Source of the DNA: Ferruginibacter sp.
GTDB lineage: Bacteria; Bacteroidota; Bacteroidia; Chitinophagales; Chitinophagaceae
Length of the DNA stretch: 64,000 bases
Direction of reading: 5' to 3'
NCBI RefSeq assembly: GCF_028288465.1
Contig: NZ_JAQBNR010000015.1
Location: forward strand, 310,001 to 374,000
The notes under the pieces are model-generated. The model was given only the letters and a program-made list of their open reading frames with translations. It did not search any database and was not told where the DNA came from. The number at the start of each line of letters is the position of its first letter. Positions within the stretch are counted from its first letter, which is position 1. Positions 44,452 through 54,230 of the stretch are shown here, in pieces. The position numbers and the translations under genes are program-made.

Positions 44452-45805
44452 ACTTACTATTTTGGGTTTCCTTGTTTTCTGCCTGTTTATAGTAATCTGG
44501 TGGAAAGCCGTTGATGTTTCGCCACAGTTCATAATATATGCGCACGTCTTTTAATAACGCAATACCACTAGCGCCGCCTCCCATTCTTAACTGTTGAGGC
44601 CATTTTCTGTCATCCGGATCCTCAGCCACCAATACCCTGAATTTACCGTTACTGCTTACAGATGTTTCTACAGCTGAAACTTTTCCGCCAAAGGTTCCGT
44701 AACTGTTTGTTGGCCATCCACTAAATACAATTGCAGGGAAGCCGTCAAAAACAAAACGGACTTTTTGCCCCATATTAATTAACGGAAGATCCATCGGTTC
44801 TATGAACATTTCCACAGCATATTGTATATTAGTTGGTACAATTTCAACTACCATTTCGCCTTCCTTCAATATCTCTCCGATACCAGCCTTTTTCGCTTTG
44901 ATAACCTGGCCATTTTGCGGAGCTTTGATATAATACAACTGATTCCTTGCATCATAACTTGCATAAATATTTTTCAGTTTTGCTACATCTGCCTCTGTGG
45001 AAGCAGCATTAGAAAGTGATGAGTATTTATCGCCCTCTGCTTTAGAAATCTTGTCTGTGTATTCCTGAACAGTACTGTTTTTTTCTATTCTTAATATAAT
45101 CAGCTCCTGTTTGCTTTGCGAATATTTATTTTCAGCACTAATCTTTTTTGCAGCGGCATTTTGATAATTCATTCTTCGTTTTTCAAAATCAACCAGCGAT
45201 ATAACGCCACTATCCAGCATCAGTTTTGCCGCATCAATTTGTCTTTTATATACGTTCAGCTCATTGTTTACCGCAAGTAAATCGGTACTGTCGCTGGTAA
45301 CTTTCAGTTGTTGTTGCAGCATTTTATTATTCAATGATTGCAACTTTAGATATTGGCCTTGCAATAAAGCGGAAGTCTGTGTTTCAGCCGTGCCTGCCTT
45401 GCTTTTATATCCTTCAATGCTTTGCTGTTTGGCATCAATTTGTTGCTGCGTTCTGCTCAGCAATTGGGGATCAAAATAATCCACCTTCACTTCGCCCAAT
45501 TGTAAAATCGTGTCGCCCTCTTTCACAAAATCTCCTTCCTTTACATACCACTTAAGTACACGCCCGGCGATAATGGTATTTAATTCCTGCGGCCGCTGTT
45601 CCTGTCTCAGCGTAGTGATGGTTCCTTTGGCCCGGATATTTTGCGTCCACGGTAACAACATCGCTAATATTAAAATGATTAGCATACCATACAGCCATTT
45701 TTTTACATTGCCTTTTTTCTCAATTTTATAAACCTTTTTAAAAGAGCCTAATTGGCTTTGCTGTGCCTGGTATTCAATATCTGCGGTAATATATTTTTCC
45801 ATCAT
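44444..45805 (-). CDS. HlyD-family periplasmic adaptor
   Basis: 453 aa. One TM helix (~36-54, WLYGMLIILILAMLLPW), then the biotinyl-lipoyl half TIIAGRVLKWYVKEGDFVKEGDTIL, a long coiled coil (~125-290) and the second half with APQNGQVIKAKKAGIGEILKE. The barrel part has FIEPMDLPLINMGQKVRFVFDG. This is the membrane-fusion protein linking the inner-membrane ABC half-transporter to the TolC-like channel. Stop overlaps the TolC start; 27 bp after the ABC gene. Confidence 0.9.
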   Translation of the reverse strand: MMEKYITADIEYQAQQSQLGSFKKVYKIEKKGNVKKWLYGMLIILILAMLLPWTQNIRAKGTITTLRQEQRPQELNTIIAGRVLKWYVKEGDFVKEGDTILQLGEVKVDYFDPQLLSRTQQQIDAKQQSIEGYKSKAGTAETQTSALLQGQYLKLQSLNNKMLQQQLKVTSDSTDLLAVNNELNVYKRQIDAAKLMLDSGVISLVDFEKRRMNYQNAAAKKISAENKYSQSKQELIILRIEKNSTVQEYTDKISKAEGDKYSSLSNAASTEADVAKLKNIYASYDARNQLYYIKAPQNGQVIKAKKAGIGEILKEGEMVVEIVPTNIQYAVEMFIEPMDLPLINMGQKVRFVFDGFPAIVFSGWPTNSYGTFGGKVSAVETSVSSNGKFRVLVAEDPDDRKWPQQLRMGGGASGIALLKDVRIYYELWRNINGFPPDYYKQAENKETQNSKYE

Positions 45806-45832
45806 TGATTTTAAAAAGCGGTTACTTAGATT

Positions 45833-47476
45833 TTAAAGATTTAATACACTGTCACATTCTTTTGATAAATTTTCATCATCAGATGCTATCAGTATCGTGG
45901 TGTTTTTTTGATTTTTCAACCAGGTTAATAGTATAGCGGAAGTTGGTTTATCCAAATATTCAAAGGGCTCTTCCAGCAGCAATAGCCTGTGCCTGCCAAG
46001 CATAGCCCTGATGAGTAATATTTTCTGTCTCACTTGCTTTGAGAGTCTTTTTCCAACGGGGTCGAGTAACACGTACATCCCTTGCTTATTGGACTGTACA
46101 AATTCGATTAAACCAAATTTTTCAATATAGTCTTCTACATCATTGATACCAATGCCCGGGTTGCCCATGGTGATATTTTCAAGCAGGCTACCCGTAAAAA
46201 TATCCTGGCTGTTAACAAGTATCCCCGTGGCGTTACGAATGCTTTGTAGATCATAATTGCTAATAGACTGACCATCTATCAGTATATTACCGCCGAAATT
46301 TTTATAGGTACCCGTTAATAACCGCAATAAAGTAGATTTTCCCGAACCGGAAACACCTCTTACATGAACAAGCTCTCCTGCTTTAATACTAAAATTTATA
46401 TTGTTCAGAATGTTTTTTCCATCAGGATAAGTAAAGCTTGTATTCATAAATTGAATAGAAACACCTTTCTGAATATGCTCTAATTGCAGCTCTCCGCCTG
46501 TTTCAGTATCAGCTTCCGCAACCTTGCCCAGTTTTTCTATTGATACCAGCGCATCATATACTTTATCCAGGCTGATAATCACTTTTTCAACTGAACCTAT
46601 GATAGCAATAATTACGATATCAGCAGCAATGAACTGCCCGACATTTATTTGCTGATTTACCAGCAATATGGTACCCACAATCAGCATTGCAGCAGTTACG
46701 ATTATCTTGAAGCTGATAAGGCTCCAAAACTGTATGAGCAATATTTTAAAATAGTTCGTTCGGGCGGCTAAGTGGCCACCAATAAACTCATCCGTCTTGG
46801 TAATATGCAGGTCGCTTTTTGAATATTTAAAAGATTTTACCACACGGGCAGTTTCCTGCAGCCAGGCGGCTACCTTGTACTTATAATCGCTCGATTGTAA
46901 TGCCAGTGCCAAACCCTGGGGAGAGGTGAAATAAAGTATCAGCATGATAATGAAAATTAACATGATTCCGAAGCCAATAAAAACAGGATGATAGAAGGAT
47001 AACAACATTAATCCCAGCAGGATCTGGATGACGGCAGCAGGTAAATCCAGTAATAGTTTCTCTAACCCTTTTTGCAAAGAAACGGTATCGAAAAAGCGGT
47101 TCACTAATTCGGGTAAGTAATAATTATCTAATTTCTCATTATCCAGTTTTGGCAGCCTGTCGCTAAATTCCAGACCATATCTCAGGAATATCTTTTGTTT
47201 TAATTTCTCAATAATTTCAAGCTGCCTTACCTGCAACAAACCATTTAAAAAAGTGCCGAAAACAACCATTATAATCAATACCACTATCGACGTAGAAACC
47301 GAGCCTGCCATCACAAAACTGATGATGGTTTGTATACCAAGAGGCAGTGATAGCTGTACCACACCCGCCATGATAGCAAAAGCGTAAATGGAAGAAATAT
47401 CCACTTTATCCAGCCGGAGGATTTGATAAAATTTCTTTAAAGAAGTGCCGATTAAAACTGTTTTATTTGATATCAT
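45833..47476 (-). CDS. ABC exporter (TM + NBD) with degenerate ATPase motifs
   Basis: 547 aa. Residues ~1-320 form the six-TM exporter domain, residues ~345-547 the nucleotide-binding domain. Walker A GVSGSGKST (~383) and Q-loop NSQDIF are intact. Three motifs are altered: the signature is RLSKQVRQK instead of LSGGQ, Walker B reads LLLLEEP (first acidic residue E not D), and the H-loop position reads IASDD with no His. It probably forms the inner-membrane part of a type I-like exporter with the HlyD and TolC genes that follow. There is no peptidase C39 domain. Cargo unknown; a 36-aa ORF ends 4 bp upstream. Confidence 0.85.
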   Translation of the reverse strand: MISNKTVLIGTSLKKFYQILRLDKVDISSIYAFAIMAGVVQLSLPLGIQTIISFVMAGSVSTSIVVLIIMVVFGTFLNGLLQVRQLEIIEKLKQKIFLRYGLEFSDRLPKLDNEKLDNYYLPELVNRFFDTVSLQKGLEKLLLDLPAAVIQILLGLMLLSFYHPVFIGFGIMLIFIIMLILYFTSPQGLALALQSSDYKYKVAAWLQETARVVKSFKYSKSDLHITKTDEFIGGHLAARTNYFKILLIQFWSLISFKIIVTAAMLIVGTILLVNQQINVGQFIAADIVIIAIIGSVEKVIISLDKVYDALVSIEKLGKVAEADTETGGELQLEHIQKGVSIQFMNTSFTYPDGKNILNNINFSIKAGELVHVRGVSGSGKSTLLRLLTGTYKNFGGNILIDGQSISNYDLQSIRNATGILVNSQDIFTGSLLENITMGNPGIGINDVEDYIEKFGLIEFVQSNKQGMYVLLDPVGKRLSKQVRQKILLIRAMLGRHRLLLLEEPFEYLDKPTSAILLTWLKNQKNTTILIASDDENLSKECDSVLNL

Positions 47477-47480
47477 CAGG

Positions 47481-47591
47481 TTAAATAACGCCAGGGTGAA
47501 TAATTTGATTTTGGGTTTCGTAGCATAGCTGTACCCCTACGGCGTTCAAAGACCACAGCGCTGCGACGATTAAAGATGTACAGATGATCAT
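47481..47591 (-). CDS. Possible 36-aa peptide ahead of the ABC exporter
   Basis: Short ORF MIICTSLIVAALWSLNAVGV... ending ...NQIIHPGVI, with a hydrophobic N-terminal half. It ends 4 bp before the ABC start, so translation could be coupled. It may be a leader peptide, a small exported product or a chance ORF. No double-glycine leader is present. Confidence 0.3.
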   Translation of the reverse strand: MIICTSLIVAALWSLNAVGVQLCYETQNQIIHPGVI

Positions 47592-47721
47592 TTTATTTTC
47601 CACTTTTTTTCGCTTTTGTTGTTAATTTAGTTGCCGTTAATTTATTTTAAAGCCAACTTTCGCTTTATTCGGATACCGCAAATTTGATAACTATAGTGCA
47701 TAATTATTTATTTATCTTTAT

Positions 47722-47739
47722 AATGTTATCCATAACGTT
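47722..47739. promoter_or_regulatory. Near-palindrome at the LysR start (candidate autoregulatory site)
   Basis: AATGTTATCCATAACGTT is an 18-bp palindrome with one mismatched pair, 5 bp before the LysR-family start codon. It contains a T-N11-A arrangement typical of LysR sites and lies downstream of a TATCTTTA box (47713-47720). Confidence 0.4.
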
Positions 47740-47744
47740 TATTT

Positions 47745-48668
47745 ATGAACTATACACTAAACCAACTTCAGATATTTCTTAAAATTGTAAAGACGCAAAG
47801 TGTTACCAAAGCTTCAGAGGAACTACACCTCACACAACCTGCCGTTTCCATTCAGCTCAGAAATTTCCAGGCTCAGTTTGAAATCCCGTTAACGGAGGTA
47901 GTAGGAAGGAAGATTTATATAACAGACTTCGGAAAAGAAATTGCAGAGGCTGCTGAAAATATTATCAACCAGGTATATGCCATCAACTATAAAACTTTAG
48001 CTTTTAAAGGGCAGCTAACAGGGAGGTTGAAAATTTCAGTTGTATCCACAGGTAAGTATGTAATGCCCTACTTCCTTTCTGATTTTATCAAACAACATGA
48101 TGGAATAGAGTTGATGATGGATGTGACAAATAAAAATACTGTTTTGGAAAGTTTGGAAAATAATGAGGTTGATTTTGCACTCGTTTCTATTTTACCGTCT
48201 ACGCTTAACTTTGAAAAACTGGATTTACTTCAAAATAAGTTATACCTGGTTGGTAACAGCGAATTGAAGGTTAAGAAATCAGTAAGTACAAAAGAAATAT
48301 TTAAAGACCTGCCTTTAATTTTTAGAGAGAAGGGATCTGGTACCAGGCAAACAATGGAAAAATTTATTCAACAACACAATATACCGGCTTTGAAAAAAAT
48401 GGAGCTCACTTCTAACGAAGCGGTGAAGCAGGCCGTTTTGGCTGGATTAGGTTATTCAATTATGCCTTTGATTGGCATTAAGAATGAATTACACAATCAT
48501 GATTTGCATATCATCCCTATCAAAGGAATGCCAATTAAAACAGTCTGGAGCCTCATTTGGCTGAAGGGAAAAAAGCTATCGCCAGTTTCTGCATCCCTGT
48601 TGACTTATCTGAAAAAGGAAAAAACCAAAATTGTTCAGGATAAGTTTAACTGGTATGAAGAGTATTAA
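47745..48668 (+). CDS. LysR-family transcriptional regulator
   Basis: 307 aa. N-terminal winged HTH: LNQLQIFLKIVKTQSVTKAS, ELHLTQPAVSIQLRNFQ. Then the effector-binding domain (~90-300) with LTGRLKISVVSTGKYVMPYFLSDF, VDFALVSILP and EAVKQAVLAGLGYSIMP, the CbbR/CysB-like arrangement. Divergently oriented to the ABC-HlyD-TolC operon and therefore likely to regulate it and itself; the inducer is unknown. Confidence 0.9.
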   Translation: MNYTLNQLQIFLKIVKTQSVTKASEELHLTQPAVSIQLRNFQAQFEIPLTEVVGRKIYITDFGKEIAEAAENIINQVYAINYKTLAFKGQLTGRLKISVVSTGKYVMPYFLSDFIKQHDGIELMMDVTNKNTVLESLENNEVDFALVSILPSTLNFEKLDLLQNKLYLVGNSELKVKKSVSTKEIFKDLPLIFREKGSGTRQTMEKFIQQHNIPALKKMELTSNEAVKQAVLAGLGYSIMPLIGIKNELHNHDLHIIPIKGMPIKTVWSLIWLKGKKLSPVSASLLTYLKKEKTKIVQDKFNWYEEY

Positions 48669-49834
48669 AGCCTGTTTAGCATTTAATAGTTGTTACCTGT
48701 AAACCGATATTGGATTTTTTTCAGCGACTGTTTGATTATGCTCATTTTAAATGGGATAGCATTTTGGGGTTAAGTATAGTATGTGTAAGTTGTAAACTAA
48801 TATGAATTCCAAATTTGACAGATCAGGTTGATGATAGCATAGTGCTGGTCAAATAAATTCTAAATTAATTTCAGCTGTTCTCAATCAGCTGACAAGTCTG
48901 CCCCCGGGGTCGGTGTCATTTAGATTTGTATACTTGCGTGGTTGGGTGTAAACTTTTCCATCCGGGGGTGGAGCGCCCTGCGTCTGTAACAAAATGAGGT
49001 ATCTACTTTACGCAGGGAGCATCAATTTTAGCCGCGAAAGGAAGCTGGCTTAAAGGCGCAATATTCCTTTTTTTAACGGCTTTTTTACCTGCTTTATATC
49101 TTCTCTCATACACGTGTTGTCAGTCTTAAATTCATCCTTAGTAACGGCTGACTATACTGCGGTAGAAATTGTCCGATCCATTTATCAGTAAACATTTTTT
49201 CCGGGGAGTACCTTTCAGTGGGCGGGTTTAAAAGCATTTTGGGAAATCCCACTGAGCCAAAATATGCACGAATAAGGAGGCGCTGAAAAACTTTTAATAT
49301 TATTAAACACTGTTGTGTTGATTAATAACTTTCATGATATTTTGTATGATAACAAATCTGGCTGAATGTACCGCTGACAGGAATGACGGATATCAAGTTA
49401 AGGATTGACAGCGCTCATTGAAAATGCAGATGACATGAAGTTACTTAGACATGAATTACTCAAGGGAAATATTTTTGATTATGAATCCCGCGACTATAAG
49501 TTATGGAATTGAACAAATGATCATAAACAACCGTGATGGTAGTGGCACAATTGAATAGAATGTTATTTTCAATATTCGGCAGCTACTTCCGATGAACAGA
49601 AAACAATATTGCGGGGAGCGGGAAAACCTGTGTTTGCGATTTATAGCAGACTGCATTTGCTATTTAAGATGTATGCACTTGCACTATTGTTATTTACTTC
49701 TGCGATGTATTAAACAATAGTAGCCGGCTAATACAGTAAAAGATAACAATGATTTGATGACAGGCATCTGGGGGATAGAATAATATTTTAAAATGAAGTT
49801 TTGTTGTTAATACAAAAATTAAAAATTGTCAGCT
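48669..49834. other. 1.1-kb gene-free region with a degenerate B remnant
   Basis: No ORF of more than about 25 codons with coding character. Around 48940-49010 the sequence (TTGCGTGGTTGGGTGTAAAC, then CTGTAACAAAATGAGG) resembles the left part of family B, badly decayed. The rest shows no repeat, RNA gene or clear regulatory element. It may be a decayed gene or unannotated RNA region. Confidence 0.4.
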
Positions 49835-50095
49835 ATGAAAGAAGAAAAAGATGAACAACTATGGCAACAAGCCAAAGCAAGAGCAGATTTTAAAAAACAC
49901 CTGGCCACATATATTGTCACAAATGGTATGTTATGGCTAATCTGGTTATTTACCGGCGGCGTTAATGCCTATCCCTGGCCAATCTGGCCAACAGCCGGTT
50001 GGGGCATTGGTATTATTGCTCATTATTTTGATGTGTACAGGTTTGGTAACACTGCCGAAAAAGAATATGAAAAATTGAAAAAACATAATGTGTAA
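49835..50095 (+). CDS. 2TM domain protein
   Basis: 86 aa from ATG 49835 (MKEEKDEQLWQQAKARADFKK). It has the 2TM-family layout: charged helix with FKKHLATYIVTNGMLWLIW, a GGVNAYPWPIWPTAGWGIGI turn and second TM, then HYFDVYRFGNTAEKEYEKLKK. Such domains occur alone or fused to histidine kinases and are inner-membrane proteins of unknown role. Monocistronic, before a C repeat. Confidence 0.8.
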   Translation: MKEEKDEQLWQQAKARADFKKHLATYIVTNGMLWLIWLFTGGVNAYPWPIWPTAGWGIGIIAHYFDVYRFGNTAEKEYEKLKKHNV

Positions 50096-50288
50096 ACAGG
50101 GTAAGAAATTCTGACTTCCTGGATAGTAAGACCTCTATGGAATAGTGTTTAGTTCTGTCTTAGCAATGAAAGACTAAACGAATTGGCTCCAGGATGAACA
50201 TGCACGGGACGTTGTTGGGAAGGTAGCGGAAGAACGGGGAGATGTTTATATTTTAGTCCATGGTTTAATGGAAAATTAGTATTAACGG

Positions 50289-50535
50289 TGGTGAAAGTGG
50301 TGAACTAAAGTAAAGGCTCTGAAGACTCAAGGTTTAAAGGCAGAAACAGAGCGTTGACGATCCTTGCACCACACTACGAATTTGCTAAGACAATAATGTG
50401 CCCACTGCAGCTTTGATGTAAACATTGCCAACAAAATTGCAAACATATAAATTATTGCAAAGTCTGATTTTGCAGACCTCGCGGGCGGCACAAGAATATG
50501 CGGCCCACATTTCGAACGCAAGCTCTTGCGTCAAT
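50289..50535 (+). repeat. Family C repeat, diverged copy
   Basis: Co-linear with C: GAAGACTCAAGG, GAGCGTTGACGATCCTTGC, a TAAGACAATAATGTG core, AAATTATTGCAAAGTCTGAT and TTTGCAGACC. Ends ~70 bp before the TPR histidine-kinase gene and fills gap 50096-50606. Confidence 0.7.
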
Positions 50536-50606
50536 GCGGAGCGTTTCATCTTATATGTGATAAAGAGGAAACCGGTTTTATGTGTAGATTCTTATTACAT
50601 TTATAG

Positions 50607-52334
50607 ATGCACAGGGCAAAAAGCAAAACATATCTCCTTTTTATTTTTCTTATTTCATGTGTGCAGGCAAATGCACAGAATGGCGACACCGACTCCTTAA
50701 AACAATTACTGCTAACACAAAAGCAGGATACCAATAAAGTTAATCTGCTTTCTGAAATCAGTTTCGTTTCACTGGGGTCGCAGCCAGACACATCTGTATG
50801 GTATGCACAACAGGCGCTGCATTTAGCAGAAAAACTACAATATGAACCAGGTGTGTTGAACGCTGCATTATCATTGGCAGATGCTTATACAACTACCGGT
50901 AATTACCCCATGGCAATTAATTTTGGCTTTAAGGCCCTAGCGCTTGCAAAAAAAGCAAACCTGCCCCTGAATATTATCTGGGCAAATGCACGCCTCGCCC
51001 AATGCTACTATTACCTGGAAGATTACAGTACCACCCTGCAATACGACCGGACTATTTTCACCATAGCAGAAAAATTTTTTCCTGATAGTATTGCCTTTAT
51101 CTGCACCGATCTTTCGCGGGTGTTTGATGGGATGAATCAGCCCGACTCTGCGTTGCTGTATGCAAAAAAAAGCTATTACCAAATTAAGGCCTGGCATTAT
51201 GAAGGCTGGTATACCGTGATATATCCGGTACTGGGAAACGCTTTTGCAGGTAAGGGCCAGTACGATTCAGCGCTTAACTTTTATAGAACTGGTTTACATG
51301 CCGCGTTAAAAAATAACGCAACCACGGATGTGATTGATATTTATAACGGCATTGCCAAAGTACACCAGGCAATGGGCAACCTCGATTCTGCCATATGGTA
51401 TGCCAACAGGGTAGTTGCCGAAAAAACAGCTACATCTTATCCCATCGGTTTACTTAAAGCAGCCAAACTGCTGGTGGAAGTATATGACATAAAAAAAGCC
51501 CCGGACAGTACGTTAAAATACATGCGCAAAGCAGAAAGCATGAAAGACAGCTTATTCAACCGGGAAAAAACGGTTGCTATTGAGAACCTTGCTTTTAAAG
51601 AGCAGGAAAAGCAACAGGCTGTCGCCATCGCCAGGAGAAAACTGCAAAATTGGTTTTTAATGCTTTTTTTGCTGGCATGCTCTATCGGCGCAGTTGCCAC
51701 GGGCTGGATAGTATTACAAAACAAACGCCGCCTGCAATTACAAAATATGCGCAACAGCATTGCAGATGATTTGCATGATGACATTGGTTCAACGCTTAGC
51801 AGCATCAGCATTATGACTGAACTGGCCAGGAAAAAGTCACCGGAAGCCGCATCATTGCTTAATTCAATTGGAGAAAGCGCATTGAGTATACAGGAAAACA
51901 TGAGTGACATTGTGTGGGCGGTGAATCCCAAAAACGACCGTTTTGAAAACATTGTACATCGCATGAACCAGTTTGCTTCAGCAATACTGGATACAGGTAC
52001 CACGCAGTTGGATTTTTCAGTAACGCCAGATGTTGGCGCTTCCCGGTTAACGATGGAGCAGCGGAAAAACTTGTATCTTTTTTTTAAAGAAGTAATAAAC
52101 AACGCAGTAAAATATGCAGATGCCGGCCATATAAGGATTGACATAAGCAAGAAAGAACACCATATAAAAATGAGTATACGTGATAACGGCAAGGGGTTCG
52201 ATACATCGGGTCGATATGATGGTAACGGATTGGGGAGTCTGAAAAAACGTGCGGCAGAATTAAATGCGGTGCTGGAAATCAAATCCGCAATAAATGAGGG
52301 AACCGAAGTACAACTCAGTTTTAAAATTGCGTGA
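50607..52334 (+). CDS. TPR-sensor histidine kinase (HisKA_3 type)
   Basis: 575 aa with a signal peptide (ends VQANAQ). Periplasmic TPR array ~40-330 (PGVLNAALSLADAYTTTGNY, YDSALNFYRTGLHAAL, LDSAIWYANRVVAEK), a TM helix ~350-370 (WFLMLFLLACSIGAVATGWI), then a HisKA_3 dimerisation domain with phospho-acceptor His in IADDLHDDIGSTLSSI. The HATPase has N-box FFKEVINNAVKYADA and G-box DNGKGFD...GLGSLKKRA. It would autophosphorylate on His and pass phosphate to the NarL-type regulator starting 59 bp downstream. Stimulus unknown. Confidence 0.9.
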   Translation: MHRAKSKTYLLFIFLISCVQANAQNGDTDSLKQLLLTQKQDTNKVNLLSEISFVSLGSQPDTSVWYAQQALHLAEKLQYEPGVLNAALSLADAYTTTGNYPMAINFGFKALALAKKANLPLNIIWANARLAQCYYYLEDYSTTLQYDRTIFTIAEKFFPDSIAFICTDLSRVFDGMNQPDSALLYAKKSYYQIKAWHYEGWYTVIYPVLGNAFAGKGQYDSALNFYRTGLHAALKNNATTDVIDIYNGIAKVHQAMGNLDSAIWYANRVVAEKTATSYPIGLLKAAKLLVEVYDIKKAPDSTLKYMRKAESMKDSLFNREKTVAIENLAFKEQEKQQAVAIARRKLQNWFLMLFLLACSIGAVATGWIVLQNKRRLQLQNMRNSIADDLHDDIGSTLSSISIMTELARKKSPEAASLLNSIGESALSIQENMSDIVWAVNPKNDRFENIVHRMNQFASAILDTGTTQLDFSVTPDVGASRLTMEQRKNLYLFFKEVINNAVKYADAGHIRIDISKKEHHIKMSIRDNGKGFDTSGRYDGNGLGSLKKRAAELNAVLEIKSAINEGTEVQLSFKIA

Positions 52335-52393
52335 ACAGGGGTATAGGTTGATGAAATAACAGCCTTTCTAAACTAAAAGAATAACCAAGCCGG

Positions 52394-53032
52394 ATGGAAA
52401 TCAGAGTAGCGATATTTGAAGACAATAAACAGCTTAGAGACAGTTTGAAAGAACTGATCAACACCGCAGCAGGGATGGTGTGCACCGGTGCGTTTCCCGA
52501 TGCCGCCAGCCTGGTCCGCAACATTACATTTGCCATGCCCGACGTGGTACTGATGGATATACACATGCCGGGCATATCCGGTATAGAAGCCGTTCAAATA
52601 ATCAAAGAAAAATTTCCTGCTGTGCGGATACTGATGCAGACTGTTTTTGAAGACAACGATAAAATATTTGCTGCTATTTGTGCTGGCGCATCGGGTTATA
52701 TGCTGAAGAAAACAACACCGCAAAAAATGCTGGAAGCTGTTGAAGAAACTTACCATGGAGGCGCTCCCATGACCGCTTCCGTTGCCGGCAAGGTTTTGCA
52801 GATGTTCCGTTTGCAATCGGGCATTGCAAAACCTGAATTTATTCAGTTATCAGGAAGGGAAAAAGAAATTTTAGGCTTGCTGGTTAAAGGTAAATCGTAT
52901 AAAATTATTGCGTCTGAATGTTTTATTTCTGCCGATACAGTAAGTACACATATCAGGCACATCTATGAAAAATTACACGTCCACTCTAAAAGTGAAGCTG
53001 TCGCAAAAGCAATCAAACAAAAATTGGTTTAG
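52394..53032 (+). CDS. NarL/LuxR-type response regulator
   Basis: 212 aa. Receiver domain (~1-125) with acidic pocket EDN, phospho-acceptor Asp in VVLMDIHMPG, and Lys in MLKKTTP. HTH (~145-210): LSGREKEILGLLVKGKSYKI, ADTVSTHIRHIYEKLHV. Pairs with the upstream TPR histidine kinase (59 bp gap). A likely target is the 253-aa membrane protein gene downstream, by position only. Confidence 0.9.
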   Translation: MEIRVAIFEDNKQLRDSLKELINTAAGMVCTGAFPDAASLVRNITFAMPDVVLMDIHMPGISGIEAVQIIKEKFPAVRILMQTVFEDNDKIFAAICAGASGYMLKKTTPQKMLEAVEETYHGGAPMTASVAGKVLQMFRLQSGIAKPEFIQLSGREKEILGLLVKGKSYKIIASECFISADTVSTHIRHIYEKLHVHSKSEAVAKAIKQKLV

Positions 53033-53259
53033 CGGTTTTCTTTGCTGACATAACAATCCAGGTAACATCACATAATTATCAGGTAAGCTATTCACATATT
53101 ACCGTTCGTTGTATTGTAGTTTACACCCGCTATTTCTTTTTAGTTATTCCCATTTCATCTCCTGGGCTAAAAAATCACCAATTCAGGTGATTGTCTGCGC
53201 ACGGTTGGTGCCGGTAACTTTGGCATCAATATAATCAGGCGTAAATTAAAATATTTTAT

Positions 53260-54021
53260 ATGAGTCAATATATTCCGGAATCAGGCAATGGTAACGTTAT
53301 ACAATTCAAAACTGATACAAATGCATTTACCCCATCCATGCAAAAAGGGCGGTATTTTTTTGTAACAATGGCCGGCCTTTTTCCTGTTATCGCACTTGCC
53401 GGATTTATACCCAGTTATGTCGCCATGCGTGCAGGCGAGTTTAATATTCACTGGTCTGCGCACGTACACGGCGTGCTGATGCTTGGCTGGCTGATAGTTT
53501 ATATAATGCAAAGCTGGCTTGCTTTAAAGGGGAACTTTAAATTCCACCGTGCTCTCGGTTTGTATGCGGTTGTGCTCGGCATCATTATCTGGTGTTCTAT
53601 GGGCATTGCTTCAGCTCACGCACTGATAGGCAATGCGGTTCCGGCTGACAGCTTTCTGTTCGATATTTTGCTGGTGCAATTATACATCATGCAGGTGTTC
53701 GGATTCTTCTTTACATGGGGAATCCTTGTGCGTAAAAACGCTGAGGCACATAAGCGATTGCTTTTTTTAGCAACATTGGTTTTAACGCAGGCTGCTATTG
53801 ATCGTATGCCTTGGTTGCAGGCTGGGTCACGTGCTTTTATCTGTCTGGATTTGATGCTGATCCCACTTTTTATTTACGACTGGATCACGTTAAAACGCAT
53901 TCACCCTGTTACATGGGTGGGGCTGTTGGTATATGTGGCTGCGCAAGTGGCAGTAATTGTAACATTTGGTTCAACGGCATGGCATACCTTTTGGTTTAAT
54001 CTTGTCAGTAAATTTTATTAA
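53260..54021 (+). CDS. Multi-pass membrane protein, paralogue of the 11.4-kb protein
   Basis: 253 aa, about seven TM helices. HWSAHVHGVLMLGWLIVYIM then NFKFHRALGLYAVVLGI carry the same HxHG...H-R-xLG pattern as the 233-aa protein at 11396-12097. N-terminal 30 residues are cytoplasmic or periplasmic and polar. Family function is unknown to me; heme or metal binding by the conserved His is possible. It lies downstream of the two-component pair. Confidence 0.7.
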   Translation: MSQYIPESGNGNVIQFKTDTNAFTPSMQKGRYFFVTMAGLFPVIALAGFIPSYVAMRAGEFNIHWSAHVHGVLMLGWLIVYIMQSWLALKGNFKFHRALGLYAVVLGIIIWCSMGIASAHALIGNAVPADSFLFDILLVQLYIMQVFGFFFTWGILVRKNAEAHKRLLFLATLVLTQAAIDRMPWLQAGSRAFICLDLMLIPLFIYDWITLKRIHPVTWVGLLVYVAAQVAVIVTFGSTAWHTFWFNLVSKFY

Positions 54022-54090
54022 ATAAGTTACAGAGAAATCTATCATCAAAGCTGGCATACATCATCTGTTGCATCGGGAGAGTGTTATTAC

Positions 54091-54230
54091 TGCCGCGGTT
54101 GTTATAAAAACTGTCCTCCCCACAGGCCTGCGGTAAAAATGAATTATCTTACAGAATAATATTGAAAGGCGGCGACTGTAAATAAAATGATCACCGCAAT
54201 TTGTGCAATGAAAGAATGCAGTAAACTTTA
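54091..54230 (+). repeat. Family B repeat, degenerate 5' part
   Basis: TGCCGCGGTTGTTATAAAAA then GCGGTAAAAATGAATTATCTTAC and GGCGACTGTAAATAAAATGATCACCGCAATT follow B but with many changes. The rest of gap 54022-54498 shows nothing recognised. Confidence 0.55.
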
